DNA of 64,000 nt from assembly GCF_002563775.1 (NCBI RefSeq), contig NZ_PDJO01000001.1, positions 62,001 through 126,000 of the forward strand. The letters are read 5' to 3'. Position 1 is the first letter of the stretch, and each line of letters begins with the position of its first letter. Positions 33,449 through 42,723 of the stretch are shown here, piece after piece. A program made the position numbers and the translations under genes. The notes beneath the pieces were generated by a model. The model was not told the DNA's origin and ran no database searches. It saw nothing but the letters and a program-made list of their open reading frames with translations. This DNA comes from Thioclava sp. ES.031 (lineage in GTDB: Bacteria; Pseudomonadota; Alphaproteobacteria; Rhodobacterales; Rhodobacteraceae).

Positions 33449-35275
33449 CTATTCCGCCGCATCCTCCGCGTCATCGCAGGTCAGGAAACCGCCGGACTGG
33501 CGTGCCCAGTAGCGCGCGTAGAGCCCGTTCATCGCCAGCAGCTCGTCATGGCTGCCCTGCTCGACGATCCGGCCTTCCTCCAGCACGACGATCCGGTCCA
33601 TCTCGGCGATGGTGCTGAGGCGGTGGGCGATCGCCAGCACGGTCTTGCCCGCCATGACCCGGTGCAGCGCGGTTTGAATTTGCGCCTCGACTTCCGAGTC
33701 GAGCGCCGAGGTCGCCTCGTCCAGCACAAGGATCGGCGCGTTTTTCAGGAAGGCGCGCGCAAGGGCGATCCGCTGGCGCTGGCCGCCCGACAGCTTCACC
33801 CCACGCTCGCCCAGCTTGGCGTCATAGCCGCGATTGCCTTCGTGATCGGCGAGGCCGCGGATGAAGTCGTCGGCTTCGGCCTGCTTGGCCGCCGCGATCA
33901 TCTCCTCGTCCGTGGCGTCGGGCTTGCCGTAAAGGATGTTCTCCCGCGCCGAGCGATTGAACATCGCGGTCTCCTGCGTGACCATCGCGATGTTGCGGCG
34001 CAGGCTTTCCTGCGTGACCTCGCGAATGTCCTGCCCGTCGATCAGAATAGACCCTTTTTCGGGATCATAGAGCCTCAGCAGCAGCGCCACGAGCGTCGAT
34101 TTCCCCGCGCCCGAGGCCCCGACGATCCCGATCCGCTCGCCATCCGCGATGGTCAGATTGATATCCGCAATCCCGCCGCTGCGACGGCCATAGGCGAAAT
34201 CGATATTGTCGAACTGGATCTCGCCTTCGACGTTGCGCAGCGTGCGTGCGTCGGGCGCGTCGGTCAGGTCATGCATATGCGCGAGCGTCCGCATCCCGTC
34301 CTCGGCCTCGCCGATATGGGTCCAGACGGACATCAGCGCCTGGCTCACCCAGCCCGACATTTGCGACAGCCGGATCGCGATGGCGCCCGAGGTGGCGATG
34401 GCCCCCGCGGTCGCCTCGCCCTGCGACCAGAGCCAGATCGCGCCGCCCACCAGCATCACAGGAACGAGCCCGGCATAGGCCATCTGCACCACCCGATAGA
34501 GGCTCTGGATCATGCCGAAGGAATAGGTCTTCTCGCGGAACTTCTGCATTGCCTCCAGCGCCGCGCGATCCTCGTGCTCGGCATGGGCGAACAGCTTCAC
34601 CGTCTTGATATTCGTGACCGTGTCGACGACCTGCCCCGTCACCATCGCCCGCGCCGAGGCCCGCTCGCGCGAGCGTCCGCGGATATGGGGCAGGAAGAGG
34701 CGGATGATCAGGTAGAGCCCGAAGGTCCAGAACACGAGGCCCACCGCCCCCCAGCGGTCGATCTGGGCCAGAACGATCAGCGAGCCGACGATCGAGGCCA
34801 GCGCGAAGAGGCCGGTATTGATGATCTCGGTGACGGTATCGGTGACGGCGCGCGCGGTCTGCATCTGCTTTTGCGCGATGCGCCCGGCAAAGTCGTTGTC
34901 GAAGAAGGTGACCGACTGGCCCATCGTCCAGCGATGCAGCCGCGAGAGTACCAAGGGCATGACGTTGGGGCTGATCAGCAGGTTGTTGGTGGCGGAGCTG
35001 ATGCCGAAAGTCAGGGGGCGGATCAGCAGGAAGAACGCGACGAACAGGACGAGAAGCCCGAGATTCGCCCCGATCACCGCGGCGCGTTCGCTGTTCAGCG
35101 CCGCGTCGATCACCTGACCCAGAAGCCAGGCGGAGACGACCTCCATCACGCCGGCGATGGTCGTGCCAAAGCTGGCCACGGCAATCGCGCCCCAGCTGCC
35201 CTTGAGGCACCAGCGGAAGAAGGCACCGAGCTGGCGCGGCGGGGCGCCTTCGGCGGGGGAGAAGGGATCGAACAT
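33449..35275 (-). CDS. ABC exporter, fused membrane and ATPase domains
   Basis: Type I exporter half-transporter of 608 residues. The first 320 or so residues contain about six membrane helices (for example LGLLVLFVAFFLLIRPL and LFALASIVGSLIVLAQI). The ATPase half has Walker A GASGAGKSTLVALL, the Q-loop VTQETAMF, signature KLSGGQRQRIALARA, and Walker B ILVLDEATSALDS. The substrate is unknown; relatives export lipids, peptides or drugs. It lies 43 bases downstream of cca and 39 bases upstream of the RNA methyltransferase in a leftward run. Confidence 0.88.
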   Translation of the reverse strand: MFDPFSPAEGAPPRQLGAFFRWCLKGSWGAIAVASFGTTIAGVMEVVSAWLLGQVIDAALNSERAAVIGANLGLLVLFVAFFLLIRPLTFGISSATNNLLISPNVMPLVLSRLHRWTMGQSVTFFDNDFAGRIAQKQMQTARAVTDTVTEIINTGLFALASIVGSLIVLAQIDRWGAVGLVFWTFGLYLIIRLFLPHIRGRSRERASARAMVTGQVVDTVTNIKTVKLFAHAEHEDRAALEAMQKFREKTYSFGMIQSLYRVVQMAYAGLVPVMLVGGAIWLWSQGEATAGAIATSGAIAIRLSQMSGWVSQALMSVWTHIGEAEDGMRTLAHMHDLTDAPDARTLRNVEGEIQFDNIDFAYGRRSGGIADINLTIADGERIGIVGASGAGKSTLVALLLRLYDPEKGSILIDGQDIREVTQESLRRNIAMVTQETAMFNRSARENILYGKPDATDEEMIAAAKQAEADDFIRGLADHEGNRGYDAKLGERGVKLSGGQRQRIALARAFLKNAPILVLDEATSALDSEVEAQIQTALHRVMAGKTVLAIAHRLSTIAEMDRIVVLEEGRIVEQGSHDELLAMNGLYARYWARQSGGFLTCDDAEDAAE

Positions 35276-35318
35276 GAGTCTCTCTTTCCTCTCCCGATAT
35301 AGGCGGTTGCGGCGCGGA

Positions 35319-36458
35319 TCAAAGCGCGGCGAGCAGATCCTCGCGCGTCAGCGTGAATCCAGAGGCGATCCAGCGTGCCTCGAGCGTCTTCAGCGTCTCT
35401 CCCAATGCCTTGCCTTCATAGCGGGGCATCAGGTCTCGCGCTTGCACCGGAAATTGCTGTTTTGCGCCGAAATAGACCCTGTTTTGCCAGCCTTCCGGCA
35501 TTTCCTGCCCCATCAGCGCATGGCGCAGAAGAAGCGCATCGGCCCCGGTCTCGGCCCCGAGCCGATATCCAAGGACCGCCGCGTCATCACTGTCGGACAG
35601 CGAGGCGCGCAGGGCCTCGAGCTGCCTTGTGTCCTTCTTAGACAGGCGTAGACGCTCGGCGACGTCTTCGCCGCCAATCGCCGCCAGCCTGCGGATCGGA
35701 TCGGCGGGGCGACCCTCGAGATGGACGAGCGGTCCGAGCGCGGTCGCATCCGCGCCGGGCAGCACGGCCGTGAGGACCCCGCATTGCGCCATCGCCGCCA
35801 CTGCGTGCACGGGATCGGGCGCGGCCAGCAGTTTGCGCATCTCGCCGCCGAGGCGCTCGCGCGAAAGCGTCTCTATTCCGGCGATATTCTCGGCGCAGGC
35901 GGCCAACCCGTCAGGGTCGAGGTCGTGCCCGTACCATGCGGTGAACCGGAAGAAGCGCAGGATGCGCAGGTAGTCCTCGCGGATCCGCTCCTCCGCCTCG
36001 CCGACGAAGCGCACATGATGCGCCGCCAGATCCTCCAGCCCTGTGCCCAGCGGGTCGAGAACCGTGCCGTCCGAGCGGGCATAGAGCGCGTTCATCGTGA
36101 AATCGCGCCGCGCCGCGTCCTCCGCGATATCGTCGGAAAACGCGACTGTGGCATGCCGCCCATGCGTCTCCACATCGCGGCGGAAGGTGGTGACCTCATG
36201 CGGATGCCCCTCCGCGACGACCGTGACCGTGCCGTGATCGACCCCGGTCGGCACCGGCTTCAGCCCGGCCGCCTTCGCAAGTTCGATCACCCGCTCGGGG
36301 CGCGCGTCGCTGGCGATGTCGATATCGTTGACCGGCGCGCCCAAGGCGCTGTTGCGCACGCAGCCGCCCACCAGAAGCGCCTGATGCCCGCCCTCTTCGA
36401 GCATCTTCAGCACGCGTTGGGTCGGCTCTGCCTCGATCCAGTCTCCGGTCAGTTTCAT
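35319..36458 (-). CDS. cca: CCA tRNA nucleotidyltransferase / poly(A) polymerase family
   Basis: Class II nucleotidyltransferase. The head has ALLVGGCVRNSALG, the metal-binding NDIDIASDA and the conserved RRDFTMNALYA followed by LDPLGTGLEDL; RIREDYLRILRFFRFTAWYG matches the adenine-recognition region. Length 379 residues. It overlaps the Nudix gene upstream by 4 bases. Since the tRNA gene in this window encodes its own CCA, the role is probably repair, though some relatives are poly(A) polymerases. Confidence 0.88.
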   Translation of the reverse strand: MKLTGDWIEAEPTQRVLKMLEEGGHQALLVGGCVRNSALGAPVNDIDIASDARPERVIELAKAAGLKPVPTGVDHGTVTVVAEGHPHEVTTFRRDVETHGRHATVAFSDDIAEDAARRDFTMNALYARSDGTVLDPLGTGLEDLAAHHVRFVGEAEERIREDYLRILRFFRFTAWYGHDLDPDGLAACAENIAGIETLSRERLGGEMRKLLAAPDPVHAVAAMAQCGVLTAVLPGADATALGPLVHLEGRPADPIRRLAAIGGEDVAERLRLSKKDTRQLEALRASLSDSDDAAVLGYRLGAETGADALLLRHALMGQEMPEGWQNRVYFGAKQQFPVQARDLMPRYEGKALGETLKTLEARWIASGFTLTREDLLAAL

Positions 36459-37048
36459 TCCGCCATCCGGTCCGCCAATGAGCGCAATATACGCGCGGTG
36501 GCGCCCCAGATGTAATAGGGCCCGTAAGGCGCCACGAAATAGCTGCGCCGGGAGCCGCGCCAGCGGCGCGATTCGACGCGGAAATTCCCGGGCGTGATAT
36601 GCGAGAGCGGCACGGTGAACGCCTCGGCCACCTCGCCCGCTTCGGGGATGACCTCGAAGGGCGTGTGAATGCGGGCCAGCACCGGCGTTACCAGAAAGGA
36701 CGTCACGGTCTCATGCGGATCGAGCGTGCCCAGCACCTCGACATGGGCATGGGGCAGGCCGATCTCTTCCTGCGCCTCGCGCAGAGCCGCGCCGACCGGG
36801 CCTTCGTCATCTGGATCGACCTTGCCGCCGGGAAAGGCGATCTGGCCGGGGTGATGGCGCAGATGCGAGCTGCGCTTCGTCAGATGCAGGCGCGGCTCCG
36901 GCCCGAAGGTGTCGAAGGCGACGAGAACGCCCGCAGGCCGCAGCTTGCGGCCCTCGGGCAGGATCACTTCCGGGTTCAGATCGTAATCCGAAGAGGGCCG
37001 CCCCGGTCGCGCCAAGGCGTCGAGAACCGGGGCGAGAGGATCACTCAT
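36455..37048 (-). CDS. CoA-type Nudix hydrolase
   Basis: The Nudix box GGKVDPDDEGPVGAALREAQ continues into EEIGL, and it is preceded by LTKRSSHLRHHPGQIAFPGG, the segment typical of coenzyme A pyrophosphatases (NudL/UPF0035 group). 197 residues. It would cut CoA or oxidised CoA to 4'-phosphopantetheine and 3',5'-ADP. Coding overlaps exist with hslO upstream (8 bases) and cca downstream (4 bases), a firm sign of one operon. Confidence 0.87.
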   Translation of the reverse strand: MSDPLAPVLDALARPGRPSSDYDLNPEVILPEGRKLRPAGVLVAFDTFGPEPRLHLTKRSSHLRHHPGQIAFPGGKVDPDDEGPVGAALREAQEEIGLPHAHVEVLGTLDPHETVTSFLVTPVLARIHTPFEVIPEAGEVAEAFTVPLSHITPGNFRVESRRWRGSRRSYFVAPYGPYYIWGATARILRSLADRMAE

Positions 37049-38069
37049 TCGTTCCCTCGTCTCCCGCTTCGCGCAGCGATCCGTCGGGGTTCTTCTGCGC
37101 CTCGAAGCCGAGCGTCAGCGGATCGAAAATGTAATGCGCGCCGCAGAACTGGCAGTCCGCGGTGACCGTGCCCTCATCGGTGGTCATATGCGCGATGTCG
37201 CGCGCCGAGTAGATCGAGAGCGACTGACGCACACGATCGGCAGAACAGGTGCAGCCGAACTCGACCCGCTGCGGATCGAAGACGCGCGGCGCTTCCTCGT
37301 GGAACAGGCGCACCAGCAACTCGGTCGGCTGCACGGTCGGACCGATTAGCTCCATATCCTCGACCGTGTCGAGCAGGATATTGGCGCGGGCCCAGTTCTC
37401 GCCTTCCTCGCCTTCGAGAATGTCGTCGGCGGTCAGCAGACCCTGATCGCCCGAGCCTTCCTGAGCGACGAAGGGCGAGGCCGGAGGCATATGCTGCAGC
37501 ATCACGCCGCCCGCACGCCAGCTTTCGCCCTGTCCGGGCAGGATCGAGCGCCCGAAGGACAGCGAGAACCGCGTGGGCAGCTGTTCGGACTGCGCGAAAT
37601 AGGCCTCGGCGCAGGCGCGCAGCGAGCCTTCGGACAGCGGCGTGATGCCCTGATAGGGGGTCGTGCCTTTGCCCTGGTCGATCAGGATCGCGAAATAGCC
37701 CTGCCCGATCTGTTCGAACGGGTCGGCCTTGGGATCGAGCTTCTCGTCATCGAAGCTCGCCCATGCGCGGATGCGGGCCGGCGCGCCCTCCTTCTCGGGG
37801 GCGTAGTAATCGGTGGCGATGATGCGGATCGGGCCGTTGCCGCGGATTTGCAGCGACAGTTTCCAGCGCAGTTTGACGGTCTGGCCGATCAGCGCGGTCA
37901 GAAGGGCGGCTTCGGCCACCAGCATTTCGACCGCGCGGGGGTAATCATGTTGCGACAGGACGGTGTCGAGCACGCCGTCGAGGCGGGCAACCCGGCCGCG
38001 GATGTCAGAGCGGTCGAGCTGAAACGGCAGAACTGTATCGTCCCATGCGATTTGGGATAGCTTGGACAT
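37041..38069 (-). CDS. hslO: Redox-regulated chaperone Hsp33
   Basis: Holdase chaperone activated by disulfide formation under oxidative stress. The zinc-binding cysteines form the usual CxC...CxxC set: FGCTCSADRVRQSL and DCQFCGAHYIFDP near the C-terminus. The N-terminal domain includes SQHDYPRAVEMLVAEAALL and LQIRGNGPIRIIATDYY. The ATG at 38069 has CAGGAG in front and gives 342 residues; the frame extends upstream only into the divergent gene's leader. First gene of the hslO-Nudix-cca run. Confidence 0.92.
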   Translation of the reverse strand: MSKLSQIAWDDTVLPFQLDRSDIRGRVARLDGVLDTVLSQHDYPRAVEMLVAEAALLTALIGQTVKLRWKLSLQIRGNGPIRIIATDYYAPEKEGAPARIRAWASFDDEKLDPKADPFEQIGQGYFAILIDQGKGTTPYQGITPLSEGSLRACAEAYFAQSEQLPTRFSLSFGRSILPGQGESWRAGGVMLQHMPPASPFVAQEGSGDQGLLTADDILEGEEGENWARANILLDTVEDMELIGPTVQPTELLVRLFHEEAPRVFDPQRVEFGCTCSADRVRQSLSIYSARDIAHMTTDEGTVTADCQFCGAHYIFDPLTLGFEAQKNPDGSLREAGDEGTNE

Positions 38070-38166
38070 GGTGCTCCTGAGGGGCTCAGAGGGGTTTTCG
38101 GGCAGCGCGGAGCCTGCCATACAGCCCCAATATAGGCGCGGCAACCGCAGACCCAAGGGAGAGCAC

Positions 38167-38607
38167 ATGATCGCGAGGTTTGGAGAGCGGGTGAAATCCG
38201 GTCAGCAGTATCGTTTGCGCCCCGGTGCCTACGCGATCCTGATCCGCGACGGGCGGGTGCTGCTGACCCATCAGGCGCATCCCATACCGGAGTTTCAATT
38301 GCCCGGCGGCGGGATCGATCCGGGCGAGGGGCCGATCGAGGCGCTGCATCGCGAGGTCTTCGAGGAGACCGGCTGGGCGATTACGGGGCTGCGCCGCCTC
38401 GGGGCCTATCGGCGTTTCACCTATATGCCCGAATACGAGTTCTGGGCGGAAAAGCTTTGCTCCGTCTGGCTCGCGCGCCCGGTGTTGAAGCGCGGTCTGC
38501 CGCCAGAGCCGCACCACACGGCGCATTGGGCCGATCCCGAAGAAGCGCTCGAACTGCTAGCGAATGAAGGCGAGCGCGCGTTTTTCCAACGGTTCGTCCG
38601 TCGCTGA
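38167..38607 (+). CDS. Nudix hydrolase of unknown substrate
   Basis: A 146-residue single-domain protein with the Nudix box GGGIDPGEGPIEALHREVFE then ETGW, preceded by YAILIRDGRVLLTHQ. AAGGGAG lies about 7 bases before the ATG at 38167. It is divergent from hslO with a 97-base gap. The second half (YEFWAEKLCSVWLARPVLK and HHTAHWADPEEALELL) fits general nucleotide-sugar or NDP hydrolases, but substrate cannot be named. Confidence 0.85.
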   Translation: MIARFGERVKSGQQYRLRPGAYAILIRDGRVLLTHQAHPIPEFQLPGGGIDPGEGPIEALHREVFEETGWAITGLRRLGAYRRFTYMPEYEFWAEKLCSVWLARPVLKRGLPPEPHHTAHWADPEEALELLANEGERAFFQRFVRR

Positions 38608-38662
38608 AAAGGCGCGGGCGTTTCGTTCGCCTAAGATGTAGCTGAACTGGTGCGTTCTCCTC

Positions 38663-39982
38663 TCAAGTCTCTCCGCGGGGATGGTCTCTGCAGTCTGACG
38701 CACCCTCCGAACGTCGCTCGGTGCTGCCGGGGCCGTGAAATTCCAAAACGCCAGCCGAGACATCATCCCCGATCTCGCCCTCCGCGAATTCCTCGGTGGC
38801 CCAATAGAGCGCATCCAGAAGCCCGGGCCCCGGCATCTGGGAAAATTTGCGAAGCATCCGGGCCAGCCGGGTTTGATCGATCATCTCGCCGCTGCGGTCG
38901 CTGGCTTCGGTAATCCCGTCCGAGACCAGCACCAGCCGATCGCCCGGGGTCAGTTGAACCGTGAGCGTCTCGTATTCGGCGCCTTCGATCAGGCCGATAG
39001 GCAGCCCGCCCTCGCCGAAAAACTCCACCGTGCCGTTGCGCCGTTGCAGGACCGGGTAGGGGTGGCCCGCCTGAACCAACTCCGCCTTGCCGGTGCGCAG
39101 ATCGACATCGGCGTAGATAAGGGTGAAATAGCTCTCGGTGCTCATCTCGCTCAGCACGAGATCGTTGAGGCGCTGCGCGAGCTCCGCCGGGCGTCGTCCG
39201 CGCAATTCGCCCTGTGCGTTGCGGTAAATCGCGAGGTTCTGGCTGGGGGTGGTGCCGGAGAAATAGCCCGCGATCCGCGCCATCATCAGGGCCGAGGTGA
39301 TGCCATGCCCCGACACGTCGATGCCGTATAGGCCCACCCGGCGCTCATTGATCGGAAAGAACCCGACGAGGTCGCCGCCGACATGGCCTGCGGGCCGCAA
39401 GAGCAGCGAGACATCCGCCGCTTCGAACCGCGCGTGTCGTGTCCGCACGAGGCTTTGCTGCAGTTTCCGCGCCTCTTGCAGGTCGCGGTCGATCACCTCC
39501 TGCGCCTCGCGTAACAGGCGGTTCTTTTCGCTCAACTCCTCCTGCATGGTCAGGATGCGGGCGCCCGCGCTCAGGCGCGCCCGAAGTTCTGCGCCATTGA
39601 CCGGTTTCGACAGGAAATCGTCGGCGCCGCTTTCCAATCCGCGCGTGACGTCCGTCTTCTCGGCCTTGGAGGTCAAGAGGATGAAATACCCGTAGCTTCG
39701 TCTCGGTAAGCCCCGGAAGACGTGGCAGAATTCAGGACCGCTCATCCCCGCCATCATCCAATCCGAGATCACGATATCGGGCTCGCATTGGGCGCAGATC
39801 GCGATCGCCTCTTCTGCGCTTTCTGCTTCGCTCACCTGATAGCCGGAGCGGGACAACTGCGCCGAGAGGATACGGCGCTGCATGCGGCTGTCGTCCACGA
39901 CGAGAACGTGCCGCGCAGCGCCCGCCAATGGTCGTCGGCCCGCATCTGCGGGGGCCTCTTGTCTTTGCACCATCTGCATCAT
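38663..39982 (-). CDS. Response regulator with PP2C/SpoIIE-type phosphatase output
   Basis: Residues about 24-145 are a receiver domain: acidic pair in VLVVDDSRMQR, phospho-acceptor Asp74 in VISDWMMAGMSG, and Lys126 in FLSKPVNG. A coiled-coil linker (EKNRLLREAQEVIDRDLQEA) leads to a SpoIIE-type PP2C domain from about 190 with GGDLVGFF, the metal motif GIDVSGHGITSALM and the closing DDVSAGVLEF. Such proteins dephosphorylate anti-sigma antagonists in partner-switching pathways; no such partner is in the window. The Hpt protein gene at 40124 diverges from it and is a likely phosphate donor. Confidence 0.88.
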   Translation of the reverse strand: MMQMVQRQEAPADAGRRPLAGAARHVLVVDDSRMQRRILSAQLSRSGYQVSEAESAEEAIAICAQCEPDIVISDWMMAGMSGPEFCHVFRGLPRRSYGYFILLTSKAEKTDVTRGLESGADDFLSKPVNGAELRARLSAGARILTMQEELSEKNRLLREAQEVIDRDLQEARKLQQSLVRTRHARFEAADVSLLLRPAGHVGGDLVGFFPINERRVGLYGIDVSGHGITSALMMARIAGYFSGTTPSQNLAIYRNAQGELRGRRPAELAQRLNDLVLSEMSTESYFTLIYADVDLRTGKAELVQAGHPYPVLQRRNGTVEFFGEGGLPIGLIEGAEYETLTVQLTPGDRLVLVSDGITEASDRSGEMIDQTRLARMLRKFSQMPGPGLLDALYWATEEFAEGEIGDDVSAGVLEFHGPGSTERRSEGASDCRDHPRGET

Positions 39983-40123
39983 CCGAAACCTCTGCCCTCA
40001 CGAAACCGCAAACTCCCTAAGATTCGGTGAAAACCAGCCCTGATCAGACGTTAAGAAAATCGAAAGGGTGCGACGCTACGGTCAGTCTCGGGTGGAGTCG
40101 GAACGAGTGGCCTGGAGGGCGTA

Positions 40124-40453
40124 ATGATTGATTGGGAACGGGTGCAGGAGTTGCGCTCGGAAATTGGCGCCGATGGCTTTGCCGAAGTCGTGGACCTTTT
40201 TCTCGACGAGGTCGAGGCCGTGGTGATGGGGCTTGGCGGGCGTCCCGACCGGGTCGAAGAAGATTTGCACTTCTTGAAAGGGTCCGCCTGGAATCTCGGG
40301 TTCCGCGATTTCGGCGGAGCCTGTCAGCAGGGAGAACGAATGGCCGCGGCCGGACGCGCCGTGGAGGTCGATCTGAGCGCGATCCGCGAGACCTATAGCC
40401 TGTCCAAAACGCAGTTCATGGGGCGGCTATCGGAGTTTACTCCGGCGGCATAG
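40124..40453 (+). CDS. Single-domain histidine phosphotransfer (Hpt) protein
   Basis: 109 residues, all one Hpt four-helix bundle. The phospho-accepting site is His49 in LHFLKGSAWNLGF, matching the HxLKGxxxxLG pattern, and FAEVVDLFLDEVEAVV is the preceding helix. GGAGG lies about 6 bases before the ATG. It diverges from the receiver-PP2C gene with a 141-base gap. Likely relays phosphate between a hybrid kinase elsewhere and the receiver next door (inference). Confidence 0.82.
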   Translation: MIDWERVQELRSEIGADGFAEVVDLFLDEVEAVVMGLGGRPDRVEEDLHFLKGSAWNLGFRDFGGACQQGERMAAAGRAVEVDLSAIRETYSLSKTQFMGRLSEFTPAA

Positions 40454-40504
40454 CGCGAGGTGCTGAGCAGATTGAGCTGCGCCGAGCACATATTGCACGA
40501 AGTT

Positions 40505-40533
40505 GCACCCGTTGGGCGCGGGTGCGGTCATAT
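40505..40533 (+). terminator. Possible terminator after the Hpt gene
   Basis: A perfect 7-pair stem GCACCCG (40505-40511) with CGGGTGC (40519-40525), loop of 7, then GGTCATATTTT. The T-run is short and offset, so termination may be weak. It lies 52 bases after the Hpt stop. Confidence 0.4.
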
Positions 40534-40657
40534 TTTGGGAACTCGCGTGCCTATCGCGGGCCGTGAGCGCAGGAGTTGAGAAGGCTCCACAGTGCAAAAA
40601 CGGCGAAGGACCGGTTTGTTTCGTCCGTCTGGCGGCCGCTCTATCGAAATGAAGGCC

Positions 40658-41905
40658 TCAGATAAGAAACTCAGCCAAGGTTTCGTCTTCGGTGATGTCG
40701 CGCCAGACGAAGCCCTCGGCGTCGAGCTTCGCGAAGAGTTCTGTGAAGTTCTCGGCGCGTTTCGTTTCGATCCCGATCAGGACCGAGCCGAAATTCCGCG
40801 CCGATTTCTTCAGATACTCGAAGCGCGCGATATCGTCGTCAGGGCCAAGCATCTGCAGGAAATCCTTCAGGGCGCCGGGGCGCTGGGGCAGGCGGAGGAT
40901 GAAATACTTCTTCAAGCCGGAATAGCGCTGGGCGCGCTCGCGCACCTCTGGCAGCCGTTCGAAGTCGAAATTGCCGCCCGAAGTCACGCAGACCACGCGC
41001 TTGCCGCGGATCGTCTCGGCCAGTTCGGGCAGGATGTCGATCGACATCGCGCCGGCGGGCTCCAGCACGACGCCCTCGACGTTCAGCATCTCAAGCATCG
41101 TGATGCAGATGCGATCCTCCGGCGCGAGATGAACTTGCTCGGGCGTGACCCAACCAAGCTCCGCGAAGGGGCGCGCGCCGATCCGGGCAACCGCGGCTCC
41201 ATCGACGAAACTGTTCACCTGCGAGATCGTCACGGGCTCATGCGCCTTGACCGCAGCGGTCAGGCTCGCGCCGCCCAAAGGCTCGACGAAGCGAAATTCC
41301 GTGTCGGGGGCGGTCGCGCGCAGATAACCGGTGACGCCCGCGGCCAAACCGCCGCCGCCCACGGGCAGGATCACCATATCCGGCGCGCCGCCCAACTGGT
41401 CGAGGATCTCAACCCCGACCGACGCCTGCCCCTCGATCACATCCGGATCGTCGAAAGGCGCGAGGAAATGCGCCCCGGCCTCGCGGCAAAACTCTTGCGC
41501 CGACGCCAGCGTGTCGTCGAAATAATCGCCGGTGAGAACGATCTCGACCGCATCTCCGCCGAAGGTCTTGGTCTTGTCGATCTTCTGCTGCGGCGTCGTC
41601 ACCGGCATGAAGATCGTCCCCTTCACCCCGAAATGCCGACAGGCGAAGGCCACGCCCTGCGCGTGGTTCCCGGCGCTCGCGCAGACGAAATGCGCCGCCG
41701 ACGGATCGCGCTCGCGCAATTTGCGCATCGCGGTAAAAGCGCCCCGGATCTTGTAGGAGCGCACCGGCGTCAGGTCCTCGCGCTTCAGCCAGACCTCGGC
41801 GTCGAAGCGTTTCGACAGATGGGCATTGAGTTGCAGCGGCGTCGGCTCGAAGAGCGCACGCAGCGCGCGGGTGGCGGCTTGGGCGGAAAGGGCGAACTCA
41901 CTCAT
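40658..41905 (-). CDS. ilvA: Threonine dehydratase (ammonia-lyase)
   Basis: PLP enzyme turning threonine to 2-oxobutyrate for isoleucine synthesis. PLP Lys52 is in VRSYKIRGAFTAM; ASAGNHAQGVAFACR and the phosphate-binding VGGGGLAAGV are typical. A single C-terminal ACT-like region (RPGALKDFLQMLGPDDDIAR to DITEDETLAEFLI) could bind isoleucine. The ATG at 41905 gives 415 residues, the short IlvA type. Substrate choice between biosynthetic and catabolic forms leans to biosynthetic because of the ACT-like end. Confidence 0.9.
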   Translation of the reverse strand: MSEFALSAQAATRALRALFEPTPLQLNAHLSKRFDAEVWLKREDLTPVRSYKIRGAFTAMRKLRERDPSAAHFVCASAGNHAQGVAFACRHFGVKGTIFMPVTTPQQKIDKTKTFGGDAVEIVLTGDYFDDTLASAQEFCREAGAHFLAPFDDPDVIEGQASVGVEILDQLGGAPDMVILPVGGGGLAAGVTGYLRATAPDTEFRFVEPLGGASLTAAVKAHEPVTISQVNSFVDGAAVARIGARPFAELGWVTPEQVHLAPEDRICITMLEMLNVEGVVLEPAGAMSIDILPELAETIRGKRVVCVTSGGNFDFERLPEVRERAQRYSGLKKYFILRLPQRPGALKDFLQMLGPDDDIARFEYLKKSARNFGSVLIGIETKRAENFTELFAKLDAEGFVWRDITEDETLAEFLI

Positions 41906-41943
41906 ACCGCCAGATGTGACGCGCGCCGCCCGCTTTGGCAAGC

Positions 41944-42723
41944 TCAGACGAGGGCGCGTTGCTCGACAAAATGACCGTAGAGCGTCGTTAGGATCGACAG
42001 CAGCAGCATCACGGTGGGCACAGCGAAAAGCAGCTTGAGTGCGACCACGACCATATCATCCGCGAGATCATGTGGCGCCAGCATCGAAAGCATGCTCACC
42101 GCAAAGAAAGGGAGTACCACGAGAAATGCCAGCAGAGTGAGCAAAGCGAAGCCACGCCACTGGCCGCGAGTCGCGCGCCAACTGTCGCGGATCGTGGCGC
42201 CGCCGATCGCGGCCCCGGGCAGTGATACTCCGAGACGGAGCATGAAGGCATACACGACAATGAAGAATGCCAGCCCCACCACGGCAAGTAGAACGGTTTC
42301 AGCGGCCTGGTTCGGAATGATTTCCTGCGCCGCGAGGGCGAAAAGAAAAACAATCGCGGCTCCTAGGACCATGATTGCCATGGCACAGAGCGTGATCACT
42401 ATTCCACGCCAGAAATAGCTCACGTCGCGGCGCAGATGAATCCGCGGCAGCCAGCCGACGCGCTCGCCGAGAAGGATGAACCTGTGCCAGTTCACTGCCG
42501 CGATGATCATCGGGATCGGCAGGATGAACGTGTTGAAAACCAAAATGAACAGTGATTCTTCGAGACTCTGGTGTTGCGATGCTCCGGCCTGCATCACGCT
42601 CTCGATAAGCCATTGCTGCCCGATGATCATGATCAAGAGAAGAAGCGCCGAGATCCGAAGGGTCTGCCCCCAATTTCCAAAGACCTGCCGGAACGAGTGT
42701 CCGAAAACCCCCAATACATTCAT
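41944..42723 (-). CDS. Six-helix membrane protein of unknown function
   Basis: About six hydrophobic helices, among them ISALLLLIMIIGQQWLI, LVFNTFILPIPMIIAAV, IVITLCAMAIMVLGAAIVFL, VLLAVVGLAFFIVVYAF, GFALLTLLAFLVVLPFFAV and ALKLLFAVPTVMLLLSIL, with short loops. The pattern resembles Rhodobacteraceae membrane proteins with no set function. The ATG at 42723 is favoured because GGGGG stands upstream of it; an ATG at 42747 has no ribosome site. Length 259 residues. It stands 39 bases before ilvA's start in the same direction. Confidence 0.65.
   Translation of the reverse strand: MNVLGVFGHSFRQVFGNWGQTLRISALLLLIMIIGQQWLIESVMQAGASQHQSLEESLFILVFNTFILPIPMIIAAVNWHRFILLGERVGWLPRIHLRRDVSYFWRGIVITLCAMAIMVLGAAIVFLFALAAQEIIPNQAAETVLLAVVGLAFFIVVYAFMLRLGVSLPGAAIGGATIRDSWRATRGQWRGFALLTLLAFLVVLPFFAVSMLSMLAPHDLADDMVVVALKLLFAVPTVMLLLSILTTLYGHFVEQRALV

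Noticed and set aside
32219..35302. A 1027-codon open frame on the plus strand
   Set aside because: It runs antisense to the RNA methyltransferase and ABC exporter genes, both with full catalytic motifs; low-complexity composition marks it as a shadow.
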